DNA from: Methanosarcinaceae archaeon | Lineage (GTDB): Archaea > Halobacteriota > Methanosarcinia > Methanosarcinales > Methanosarcinaceae | Direction of reading: 5' to 3' | DNA: 14,849 nucleotides | Assembly (NCBI GenBank): GCA_020793555.1 | Contig: DQIO01000292.1 | Span: 1 to 14,849, forward strand | Shown here: positions 6,848-13,637 of the stretch, piece by piece | Position numbering within the stretch: the stretch's first letter is position 1 | Layout: each line of letters opens with the position of its first letter | Program-made: the position numbers and the translations under genes | The notes under the pieces: generated by a model | Databases searched by the model: none | Told to the model about the DNA's origin: nothing | Seen by the model: the letters and a program-made list of their open reading frames with translations, nothing else

Positions 6848-8122
6848 CTACATCAACGCGCTCGGCTCATTCCCGCCATGCCAGCTATATCTCGGTCTCA
6901 TCTTTACGATATGTGCGGCTTCGGAAGTATCATCTACAATGAATGCGATCCCTCGCTCAAGCCCCATTTTCCTGATTGAATCCCCGATGTCCTCACGCAT
7001 ATATGTGGGTCGTATCGCCTCAAGTGCCGAAATATCATCCCTTGCAGTCAATCTGTGACACATCACCACATCGCACTGGGATATCACGTCAGGATGGATC
7101 GCAGCAGGACGCTGTGTCGCAAAAATAATGGAAAGTCCGGGCTGGCGTCCTTGCCTCAGCCATTCATTAATTAAAACGTTCGATGCAAGTGTCTCATCAT
7201 CGGAAGGTACGAACAGGTGTGCCTCGTCGATGAACATCCAGACCATCGGAATACCTTTTTCCACATCCGTATCACCCATTACCATCCTCTCATACGAGCG
7301 GCGGGCTTCAAGTCGGCGGTCATAAATGTCCTTTCCGACAATTCCAACCACAGCCGCACGGACCGTGTGATTCGTAAGCGTGCTCACATCCAAAACCGAT
7401 GTCGCGCCGCCGCGTATCAGTTCTGGGATCCCGACCCCTTCCTGCTCAAAAACACCCCATGAAATGGCAGCCTTAAAATGATTTTCCGCAGCACTCTTTG
7501 TCACAATGTCTGAACGTTCGTCATCCATAATGCCGTCAATTATATCATCAAAAGAGAAAGCAGACTGCGACTGCTTCAAATTCCCGATAACCCGCACCAG
7601 AAGTACACCAAGGGGCGACACATTACCGACCTTGAACAGTTTGCACCACTCGTAGCCATCAAGATGTGATACCGGGATCGAGAACGGCTTTACATCGATG
7701 TGCCGATTTCGGTATTGTTCAACACTTCCTGCCGGAACAAATACGTTTACGTCAAAACCTGTAGGTTGTAGACCCCATTCACTGAGGAGTTCGGGTTGCT
7801 GCTCATTGCCGCGCCCGAGTGTCCAGAATATTCCCATCGTATCAATGACAAGTGATGCAATGTTCTCGCGAATATCCGGAGACAGGAGTGAGAGTTCCTC
7901 GATCAGTGTTCCCATTGTGTAGGATTTACCGTATCCGCGTTTGCCACATATCAATATTGCATGTGGTTTAAGGGCGTCCAATGCAACATGGGAACCCGTG
8001 GATTTGTCAAGCGCAAGATATTTTCCAAGGTGTAACACGCCAATATCGCTTTCATCGTTCCTGCCAAGGATGTAGCGTTTTTTGACAACACCTGCCGCAA
8101 AAGAATCTGTCAATGTATCCAT
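6848..8122 (-). CDS. HerA/FtsK-superfamily ATPase (DUF87)
   Basis: A 424-residue ATPase when started at ATG 8122. Walker A is GKRGYGKS (residues 60-67), Walker B MFIDEAH (296-302), followed by the sensor stretch IIFATQRPAAI and CHRLTARDD. This is the HerA/DUF87 branch of the HerA-FtsK superfamily, whose members form hexameric DNA translocases. The frame is open up to 8305, but that part would overlap the divergent kinase gene, and the TATA box at 8142-8151 lies about 25 bases before ATG 8122, so the shorter start is preferred. HerA normally works with the NurA nuclease in DNA end resection; no nurA is adjacent, so this may be a separate paralogue. The stop is TAG. Confidence 0.82.
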   Translation of the reverse strand: MDTLTDSFAAGVVKKRYILGRNDESDIGVLHLGKYLALDKSTGSHVALDALKPHAILICGKRGYGKSYTMGTLIEELSLLSPDIRENIASLVIDTMGIFWTLGRGNEQQPELLSEWGLQPTGFDVNVFVPAGSVEQYRNRHIDVKPFSIPVSHLDGYEWCKLFKVGNVSPLGVLLVRVIGNLKQSQSAFSFDDIIDGIMDDERSDIVTKSAAENHFKAAISWGVFEQEGVGIPELIRGGATSVLDVSTLTNHTVRAAVVGIVGKDIYDRRLEARRSYERMVMGDTDVEKGIPMVWMFIDEAHLFVPSDDETLASNVLINEWLRQGRQPGLSIIFATQRPAAIHPDVISQCDVVMCHRLTARDDISALEAIRPTYMREDIGDSIRKMGLERGIAFIVDDTSEAAHIVKMRPRYSWHGGNEPSALM

Positions 8123-8141
8123 GACATTCGAAACATTCAGC

Positions 8142-8151
8142 AGATATATAT
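8142..8151. promoter_or_regulatory. Shared TATA element of a divergent gene pair
   Basis: AGATATATATTA sits in the 59-base gap between the ATPase start (8122, -) and the kinase start (8182, +). Its centre is about 25 bases from the first and 35 from the second. ATATATAT is self-complementary, so one TATA element may serve both directions, or a second weak one (GTTGTATAC) may exist. No Shine-Dalgarno sequence is seen for either gene. Confidence 0.45.
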
Positions 8152-8181
8152 TACTTTGTGTTTGTTTTATGTGTTGTATAC

Positions 8182-8784
8182 ATGACTGATCCTGCACAGA
8201 ACGATAGCGTTGAACCCATTCCGTTAAAGTATCTGCCACTTCGGAAAATTGTGCACATTGGCGGGGTAGTCGTACCAATAATTGCAGTGGTTTTTGGAAA
8301 GACATATGCGATTAGCCTGGTGTCGTATTTTATGTTGATGTTCCTGTTAATGGAACTGCTAAAAACAAAAGTCCGGATCCCTGCTGCATTGCGTCCACTC
8401 TGGAAAGATAATGAATACAAGGGTTTTGCCACAGACCCGTTCCTCTATTTTGCATTCATACTCCTGTTGCTTTTACTGTCGTTCTATTTTGATGAGGGAA
8501 TATGCTATGCTTCGATCGTGGTTCTGACGGTTGGTGATGGGATATCAACCGTTGCAGGAGTGCGCGGCAAGAGATATTTGAGGGATTCCACAAAAACGAT
8601 CGAAGGAGCAGTTGCAGGAACAATTGCGGCAACAGTTATTGGTTTCCCTTTTGTGGGTGCGCTTGCATTAGTGGGAAGTATGGCAGGAATGCTCGCAGAA
8701 GTTACTTCAAAACGGTTTGACAATGTCACGGTTCCTGTTGCGGCTTTTGTTTCAATGGTTGTTGTGCAGGCTGTGATCGGATGA
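8182..8784 (+). CDS. Diacylglycerol/polyprenol kinase family membrane protein
   Basis: A roughly 200-residue integral membrane protein with about six hydrophobic segments. RKIVHIGG near the N-terminus, LTVGDGISTVAGVRGKR, DSTKTIEGAVAG and KRFDNVTVPVAAF are the conserved stretches of the SEC59/DGK1/CdsA-like kinase family, which phosphorylates dolichol, phytol or diacylglycerol, usually with CTP. In an archaeon the substrate may be an isoprenoid alcohol for lipid or glycan-carrier synthesis; that is inference. ATG 8182 (MTDPAQND) is preferred over GTG 8158 because the latter adds eight hydrophobic residues and lies only about 10 bases from the TATA element. The stop overlaps the next start as ATGA. 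Confidence 0.8.
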   Translation: MTDPAQNDSVEPIPLKYLPLRKIVHIGGVVVPIIAVVFGKTYAISLVSYFMLMFLLMELLKTKVRIPAALRPLWKDNEYKGFATDPFLYFAFILLLLLLSFYFDEGICYASIVVLTVGDGISTVAGVRGKRYLRDSTKTIEGAVAGTIAATVIGFPFVGALALVGSMAGMLAEVTSKRFDNVTVPVAAFVSMVVVQAVIG

Positions 8785-10022
8785 AAAACCGTATTTCTAC
8801 TGATATAACTGAAAGAACTGAGACTCAAAATATAATACACCCTCTTGCAACAAAACACAGGAACCGGCAGATGCTTTTGCTGTCGATTGGCACATTCTGC
8901 GTCTTTTTGGCAATGCTGTCACTTATTCCGCTCCTGCCAATTGTTTCTGAGGAACTGAATATCTCAAAATCAAGTCTTGGCTGGGTTGCAGGCGTATTTA
9001 TGATATGTATGGCATTTTTACAGATACCTTTTGGTCTCCTTTCGGACCGATTTGGCAGAAAAAAAATTGTCGTTATCGGGATCCTTGTTTTTGGGACAGG
9101 CGTGGCAATGCTTTCGGTGTCATACAGTTTCGCAGAGCTTCTTGTGGCAAGAGTAATATCAGGTGCCGGTGCTGCGATGTTCTTCCAGGCATCTTTCACG
9201 ATGGTTGGGGATATGTACGATTTCCATGAGCGTGGGAAGGGCATGGGTATTCTGGCAGCAGCAACCGGTTTTGGAACAGTTTCAGGATATTCGGTGGGCG
9301 GTGTGCTCGGTGAGTTATATGGATGGAGAATTGTTTTTATGTGGCTTTCGGTATTCGCATTTATTGTTTCAATGTTATCCCTCATGCTTCACGAAACGAG
9401 ACCACAGTCGCAGGAAGAGCATCGTCTTGGAAAATTGCTGTATCTTTCATTTGATCTTTTCAGGACAAGAACAATTATGTTTACAACCCTTGTGGGTATG
9501 CTCTGCATGATGGCGGTTGTCGGAGCGTCCTATGTCTTGCCGTTCTTCGCACTGGATTCGGGAATATCGACCGCATCAACAGGACTGTTGTTCATCCCTT
9601 ATGCAATCACAAGTTCCCTTGGCGCGACATCGTCCGGCTGGCTTTCGGATATCGTTGGCAGGAAAAAACCGCTGGTTGCTGTGACATTGCTTGGCGGCAC
9701 CGCCCTACTTCTGTTTTCACACGTACCCGCCTCACCGTGGATGATCGCTGTCAATTTCGCGTTTGTGGGACTCTGTTTTGGACCTGTTGTGACACTATCC
9801 ACTACGATTTTGGTGGATGAGGTTGTGAGAACCGACACAAGAATACTGGCTACAACAATGGGTACTTTCAACATGGTGCGCTGGCTTGGCGGTGCACTTG
9901 GTCCTGTGTTGGGCGGCGTGTTCCTTGATATTTATGGTGCAAGGACAGCATTTACGGTGATGGCAGGAATGATCTTTTTGGCAGCGGTGTTTTCGGTTGG
10001 TTTGCGGAAGATGGAGTGTTGA
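8781..10022 (+). CDS. Major facilitator superfamily transporter
   Basis: A 413-residue transporter with about 12 hydrophobic segments. The MFS motif A is GLLSDRFGRKK (residues 85-95), repeated in the second half as GWLSDIVGRKK. VARVISGAGAAMFFQASFTMVGD and GFGTVSGYSVGGVLGELYGWRIVF resemble motifs B and C of drug:H+ antiporters, so export of a small hydrophobic or toxic compound is the best guess; the substrate cannot be read from sequence. An N-terminal tail of 30 residues is hydrophilic. It overlaps the kinase gene by 4 bases and is probably co-translated with it. Confidence 0.88.
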   Translation: MKNRISTDITERTETQNIIHPLATKHRNRQMLLLSIGTFCVFLAMLSLIPLLPIVSEELNISKSSLGWVAGVFMICMAFLQIPFGLLSDRFGRKKIVVIGILVFGTGVAMLSVSYSFAELLVARVISGAGAAMFFQASFTMVGDMYDFHERGKGMGILAAATGFGTVSGYSVGGVLGELYGWRIVFMWLSVFAFIVSMLSLMLHETRPQSQEEHRLGKLLYLSFDLFRTRTIMFTTLVGMLCMMAVVGASYVLPFFALDSGISTASTGLLFIPYAITSSLGATSSGWLSDIVGRKKPLVAVTLLGGTALLLFSHVPASPWMIAVNFAFVGLCFGPVVTLSTTILVDEVVRTDTRILATTMGTFNMVRWLGGALGPVLGGVFLDIYGARTAFTVMAGMIFLAAVFSVGLRKMEC

Positions 10023-10032
10023 GATTGAGAAC

Positions 10033-10092
10033 GGTTGTGCCTTAAATAATGCACAACCCTTATATATAATATCAACATGGTTAAGGTTGTGC
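10033..10092 (+). promoter_or_regulatory. TATA box framed by GGTTGTGC repeats
   Basis: GGTTGTGC occurs at 10033-10040 and 10085-10092, and its complement GCACAACC at 10051-10058. The first pair makes an 8-bp hairpin with a 10-base loop just after the MFS stop. The second pair flanks a strong TATA box (TTATATATAA, 10060-10069), as an operator would. Normal spacing puts the transcription start at about 10090-10092, exactly where the structured RNA below begins. Confidence 0.5.
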
Positions 10093-10183
10093 GAGGTACT
10101 CCCAACAACATCCCATACCCCTCTGATACATGTTCTACATACAACATGATACCAAACCCATCCAATGGGATGCCTCGTTTTTT
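10091..10183 (+). ncRNA. Candidate structured small RNA of about 93 nt
   Basis: The sequence folds as nested stems: CGAGG (10092-10096) with CCTCG (10173-10177), CATCCCA (10109-10115) with TGGGATG (10166-10172), and inner CATGTT (10129-10134) with AACATG (10143-10148). The 3' strands of the two outer stems are contiguous and are followed at once by six T (10178-10183), a transcription stop signal. A TATA box lies 25 bases before the 5' base. There is no credible ORF. It matches no RNA class that I recognise; ATGATA and CTGA recall C/D boxes, but their order and spacing do not fit a C/D sRNA. Confidence 0.5.
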
Positions 10184-10214
10184 CCTTTAATTCCTAAAGG
10201 ATGGATCGTTTTTT
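10184..10214 (+). terminator. Second hairpin and T-tract
   Basis: CCTTTA, loop ATTCC and TAAAGG make a perfect 6-bp stem (10184-10200), followed after 8 bases by six T (10209-10214). It may be a back-up terminator for the small RNA. Confidence 0.35.
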
Positions 10215-10218
10215 GTAA

Positions 10219-10240
10219 GAGGATTTAGATAGAAATCTTC
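10219..10240. repeat. Dispersed hairpin repeat, copy 2
   Basis: GAGGATTT, loop AGATAG and AAATCTTC; the stem has one G-T pair in place of G-C. See the copies at 943 and 12458. The rest of 10241-10393, up to the end of cofE, holds nothing that I recognise. Confidence 0.6.
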
Positions 10241-10393
10241 GTCAGTTTTGACCAAATATCCAATACCCTATTCATCCCGTTTGATATTTATCCACTCAAT
10301 GTTTAAGTGACCTATTTAGACTTTTGGTCTTATCTGCGAAATACCAGATAAATCGCATTGCCATGAAAGCAAAACAAGGTATCAGATGTAACA

Positions 10394-11179
10394 TCATTTT
10401 CTCTTTATATTACTATAATACATACATTCATCACTTGAGAACAGTGGCATCTCGAAAGCCCCTTCCACCACCTCAACAGGCGCGCCGCGAACAAGCACAC
10501 ACGGGACTCCCTCATCTGCTTCCCCCATCAACACCTGCGAAGCTGATACAAGGTTATCCGCAACCGCTTTTTGTGTGATATGCAACGTCTTGCCGAAAAG
10601 ATCGCATGATCCTCTCGCATCTTCAACAGGTCTAATGCCCGATGTTCCAAGCGCGATCCCAACACATCCAAGCCGCAACGGCTGTGTCCTGCTGTCTCCG
10701 ATAATCACTCCAACCCGGCAGGAATATCGTTTCTCAATTCCGGCGCGGATAAGTGCTGCACTTTTTTGCGCATCTTTTGGTAGCAATACCACGCACCCAT
10801 CAGGCGCATTGGAACCATCTATTCCAGCATTTGGGGACAGGGTGCCGTTGGTAATAGTAAGAGCCGCACCCGGAACACCGCCGAATATCTCATCACATTC
10901 CTGCAGGATCAGTTCCATCTCCCGCGCATCGAGCTCATACTTTTGTGCAATTTTCTCTGCTTTTTCAGAGGGAGTAACGTCACGAAGTTGCACCACCCGA
11001 TTTTCTGCAGTCGCCACCGCCGACTCTGCAAGAACAAGTATGTCGCCATCAACAGGATGAATTCCTAAACTCTCAAACGAATTTAAGAGTATCTCAACTA
11101 TGTCGTCATTCGGTTTTATGAGTACGGTCCGTATCCCGAACATCTGCATAGAAGAACAAGAATAAGAAGTGTCATCCAT
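10394..11179 (-). CDS. cofE: Coenzyme F420-0:L-glutamate ligase
   Basis: CofE adds glutamate residues to F420-0 with GTP, the last step in making the hydride carrier coenzyme F420 of methanogens. Recognised stretches: LAESAVATAENRVVQL, TPSEKAEKIA, GTLSPNAGIDGSNAPDG, CVVLLPKDAQKSAALIR, VGVIIGDSRTQPLRLGCVGIALGTSGI, DLFGKTLHIT and VLMGEADEGVPCVLVRG. Full length for the single-domain archaeal form. The frame can start at GTG 11191, ATG 11179, or ATG 11149/11143 (MQMFGIRTVLIKP, nearer to typical N-termini). I choose 11179 because it lies one base after the thiC stop (TGA-T-ATG), which suggests coupled translation; the extra 12 residues are not conserved in the family as far as I know. Confidence 0.9.
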   Translation of the reverse strand: MDDTSYSCSSMQMFGIRTVLIKPNDDIVEILLNSFESLGIHPVDGDILVLAESAVATAENRVVQLRDVTPSEKAEKIAQKYELDAREMELILQECDEIFGGVPGAALTITNGTLSPNAGIDGSNAPDGCVVLLPKDAQKSAALIRAGIEKRYSCRVGVIIGDSRTQPLRLGCVGIALGTSGIRPVEDARGSCDLFGKTLHITQKAVADNLVSASQVLMGEADEGVPCVLVRGAPVEVVEGAFEMPLFSSDECMYYSNIKRK

Positions 11180-11180
11180 A

Positions 11181-12428
11181 TCAACCGCCACTTGAGAGAT
11201 AATCGCCCATTATCTTTATAGCGCAATACTCCCCGCACATCGAGCACGGTCCTTCCATAGGGCACATGTTCGTTGGTTTATCCGGATCTATCGCAAGTTC
11301 CACCTGACCATCCCAGTCAAACTTCGCACGCTTTTTTGCAAGCATCAGGTCCCTGTCGCTTACGCCATATTTGATAGAATCACCAATATGCGCCGCGACC
11401 TTGAATGCAATAAGCCCCTCTCTCACCTGTTCAGGAGTTGGAAGTGCCAGATGTTCCGATGGTGTAATATAACACATATAATCCGCACCCGCACTGATTG
11501 CCATACTCGCACCCACCGCACCTGCGATATGGTCATAGCCAAGCGCAATATCGGTAGGCAGAGGGCCTGCAACAAACAGCGGGAAATCGGACTTTGATTT
11601 GTAGAACTGTACGGATTCGGGAATATTGTTTGCCTGCACATGTCCGCCCATGCCTTCTATGATGACCTGCACCCCCTGTTCATTTGCATCCTTTGCAAGA
11701 CGAACATTGGTGTCGATCTCCATCTTCTGTGCACCATCGCGAAGATCGTGAATACAACCGCTCCGCATAGTGTTTCCAAGGGACAGCACAACATCGTTTT
11801 TCTTTAGTATCCCGAGCACCTCGTCAAAATTATCGACAAAAGGATTTTCGCATCCGTTCGACAACATATAGACACTCGTAAAAGAACCACCCTTTGATAC
11901 CATACCCATCACACGACCGGTACCCCTTAATTTTTCAATCATGCTCATCTCCACACAATGGAGAACAACTGAACTCACCCCTTCGTTCACATGCTCTTTG
12001 AGATTTGAAAGTATATCATCCTCACTGACATCCTTCAGGCCGTGCTCAACAGTTGACTGGTAAATAGGAACTGTGGTGATTGGAAGCGTAGTGTTCTCAA
12101 ACACCATCTTACGAATCTCGGAAATGTTCCCGCCCATTGAAAGATCGGTAATGGTGTCCGCCCCGTATTTTTCGGCAATTCTCACTTTTTCCATCTCGGC
12201 AAGGGGATCAATGAATGCTGATGACGTGCCAAGATTGACATTGATCTTTGTGCTCACATCCTTTCCAATTGCAACAGGACAACATCCCTGCCGCACCATT
12301 ATGACAAGACTGCCATTTGCAACATTCGACAGAACTGTATTTTCGTCTATTCCTTCAGTCTTTACAACCTGTTCCATTTCAGGAGTAAGGGTCCCATTAC
12401 GTGCATGATCGACTTGTGTAAATTTCAT
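11181..12428 (-). CDS. thiC: Phosphomethylpyrimidine synthase
   Basis: ThiC turns aminoimidazole ribotide into hydroxymethylpyrimidine phosphate, the pyrimidine half of thiamine, by an unusual radical-SAM reaction. The 415 residues carry TSSAFIDPLAEMEKVRIAEKYGADTITDLSMGGNI, TTVPIYQ, SLGNTMRSGCIHD, IEGMGGHVQANNI, LPTDIALGYDHIAGAVGASMA and YITPSEHLALPT, and end with the cluster site CPMEGPCSMCGEYC (C395, C398, C402). Spacing is Cx2Cx3C, one residue shorter than the Cx2Cx4C of bacterial ThiC. The length fits the shorter archaeal form lacking the bacterial N-terminal domain. Only a weak ribosome binding site (GAGTGA) precedes the ATG. No TPP riboswitch is visible upstream. The next gene is cofE, coupled. 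Confidence 0.93.
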   Translation of the reverse strand: MKFTQVDHARNGTLTPEMEQVVKTEGIDENTVLSNVANGSLVIMVRQGCCPVAIGKDVSTKINVNLGTSSAFIDPLAEMEKVRIAEKYGADTITDLSMGGNISEIRKMVFENTTLPITTVPIYQSTVEHGLKDVSEDDILSNLKEHVNEGVSSVVLHCVEMSMIEKLRGTGRVMGMVSKGGSFTSVYMLSNGCENPFVDNFDEVLGILKKNDVVLSLGNTMRSGCIHDLRDGAQKMEIDTNVRLAKDANEQGVQVIIEGMGGHVQANNIPESVQFYKSKSDFPLFVAGPLPTDIALGYDHIAGAVGASMAISAGADYMCYITPSEHLALPTPEQVREGLIAFKVAAHIGDSIKYGVSDRDLMLAKKRAKFDWDGQVELAIDPDKPTNMCPMEGPCSMCGEYCAIKIMGDYLSSGG

Positions 12429-12457
12429 TGATTATTCACTCTTTCTGTTTTTAGTTA

Positions 12458-12491
12458 GAGGATTTCGTAGAAATCCTTGAGAGGAATCCTC
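12458..12491. repeat. Dispersed hairpin repeat, copy 3 (compound)
   Basis: GAGGATTT, loop CGTAG and AAATCCTT form the familiar stem; after GA a second piece, GAGGAATCCTC, is itself palindromic and ends in the AATCCTCG of copy 1. The unit seems partly duplicated. It lies between the end of metF and the start of thiC, where it could end metF transcription or control thiC. Confidence 0.55.
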
Positions 12492-12514
12492 GTTAAACGA
12501 TTCCGCCATAATCA

Positions 12515-13393
12515 TTATCTGACAGAAAGTCCCGCCATTTCAAGCAGTTTTGGTGTATTTAAATGTTGTCCAATCGGCATAAGATGAACACCACGGCATA
12601 TTTTTTTGACCATCCCTATAGTTTCTGCACATATCATGAGTCCTTCGTGCACAGGATCGTCTGCGTATTCCATCCTTGCAATTATCTCATCATTCACATT
12701 TATCCCGGGAATATTCCCGTTCATAAAACAAGCTGCATTTGCCGACCGTAATGGAATAACGCCTGCGATTATTGGTACATCAAGATGAGCAACGGACTCG
12801 ATGAACTCCTCGAATTGCCCAACATCATACACAGCCTGCGTCTGTATGAACTGTGCCCCCATCTTGATCTTCTTTTCAAGTTTTATCATCTGCATGAGCT
12901 GTGACGAGTCTGTGTTAGACACAGCACCCACAATCAATTCAGGCACGCCTTCCAGTTTATTTCCTGAAAAGTCAAAACCATCTTTCATCTTCTTAACAAC
13001 TGAAATAAGTTGAACAGAATCAAGATCATACACCGGTTTTGCACCAGGATGATCGCCCTTTGTTGTATGGTCGCCTGACATTAAACAGACATTCTTAATC
13101 CCGAGCGCCGCCGCACCAAGTATGTCCGACTGGATTGCTAAGCGATTGCGGTCCCGACAAGTCATCTGCATGATAACCTCATGCCCCTCATCAAGCAGGA
13201 GTTTTCCAAGTGCCAGCGGACATATACGCATAACTGCACGCTGATTATCCGTGATGTTGACCGCATCCACCAGTCCTTTGAGGATCTGTGCATCTGTGAT
13301 TGCGGCTGAGGTGTCCACACCTTTTGGAGGTGTAATCTCTGCGGTTACGATAAACTTGTTTGAATTGAGTTTTTCACCAAAAGTTAATTGCAT
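12515..13393 (-). CDS. metF: MetF-family methylenetetrahydrofolate reductase
   Basis: A 292-residue TIM-barrel flavoprotein of the MTHFR family, which reduces methylene-tetrahydrofolate to methyl-tetrahydrofolate. FIVTAEITPPKGVD holds the conserved glutamate (E19); DAVNITDNQRAVMR, MQMTCRDRNRLAIQSDILGAAALGIKNV, LMSGDH and FIQTQAVYD follow the family pattern. Methanogens reduce methylene-tetrahydromethanopterin with the unrelated F420-dependent Mer, so a MetF here suggests a tetrahydrofolate-linked or other biosynthetic role; tetrahydrofolate enzymes are known in Methanosarcina barkeri. Start is at the ATG of MQLTFGEK, a few bases uncertain. No good ribosome binding site precedes it; TTTAAAAC about 30 bases upstream could be a TATA box. 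Confidence 0.85.
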   Translation of the reverse strand: MQLTFGEKLNSNKFIVTAEITPPKGVDTSAAITDAQILKGLVDAVNITDNQRAVMRICPLALGKLLLDEGHEVIMQMTCRDRNRLAIQSDILGAAALGIKNVCLMSGDHTTKGDHPGAKPVYDLDSVQLISVVKKMKDGFDFSGNKLEGVPELIVGAVSNTDSSQLMQMIKLEKKIKMGAQFIQTQAVYDVGQFEEFIESVAHLDVPIIAGVIPLRSANAACFMNGNIPGINVNDEIIARMEYADDPVHEGLMICAETIGMVKKICRGVHLMPIGQHLNTPKLLEMAGLSVR

Positions 13394-13420
13394 CAATGAG
13401 TTATATGGCTGGTTTTGGTT

Positions 13421-13462
13421 TTAAAGACATCGAAATGGTGATGGTCGGTTTTGTACTTTCAT
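13421..13462 (-). CDS. Possible 13-residue leader peptide upstream of metF
   Basis: ATG 13462 opens MKVQNRPSPFRCL and ends at TAA, about 27 bases before metF. It is preceded by AGGAGGTGG (13464-13472), an almost full match to the archaeal anti-Shine-Dalgarno and the strongest such site in the window, though only 1-4 bases from the ATG. It lies just downstream of the palindromes at 13472-13518. Either a translated leader or a chance ATG after a remnant ribosome binding site. Confidence 0.3.
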   Translation of the reverse strand: MKVQNRPSPFRCL

Positions 13463-13471
13463 TCCACCTCC

Positions 13472-13518
13472 TAATACACTCTCATGTATTATACTTTAAA
13501 GTGTATTATTTAATACAC
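13472..13518 (-). promoter_or_regulatory. Paired palindromic operator upstream of metF
   Basis: The octamer TAATACAC or its complement occurs four times: TAATACAC (13472), ATGTATTA (13484), GTGTATTA (13501) and TAATACAC (13511). They form two inverted repeats; the second, GTGTATTATTTAATACAC, is a perfect 18-bp palindrome with a TATA-like centre. Two dimer sites side by side suit a repressor, with the TATA-like core inside one of them. Minus-strand transcription from it would start near 13485 and cover the leader ORF and metF. Confidence 0.5.
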
Positions 13519-13637
13519 ATGAAAAATGATTAGTTGGTGCTGAAAATAATATGGCAACCCAACACGTACCCCATAATTACTGATTTATGATTATGTTTTA
13601 AAAGCCGTTCTCATCATTTCTTTCAAGCAGTTTTCAT

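Noticed and set aside
8123..8305. N-terminal extension of the HerA-like ATPase from 8305
   Set aside because: It would overlap the well-supported divergent kinase gene, and the shared TATA element favours ATG 8122.
8825..9385. Minus-strand frame of 186 codons opposite the MFS gene
   Set aside because: Long only because it mirrors the codon pattern of the transporter; no family match.
10100..10165. C/D box guide RNA reading of the candidate small RNA
   Set aside because: ATGATA and CTGA are present, but C and D boxes are in the wrong order and there is no second box pair.
9932..10165. Minus-strand frame of 77 codons across the end of the MFS gene
   Set aside because: Covers the terminator-like repeats and the candidate RNA; no ribosome binding site or motif.
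12429..12514. TPP riboswitch upstream of thiC
   Set aside because: No conserved TPP-aptamer segments (CTGAGA, ACCTGA) are present; the gap is too short and is taken up by the hairpin repeat.
13466..13520. Start of a CRISPR array (repeated octamers)
   Set aside because: The units are 8 bases, alternate in orientation and have 2-10 base gaps; no spacers of 30-40 bases.
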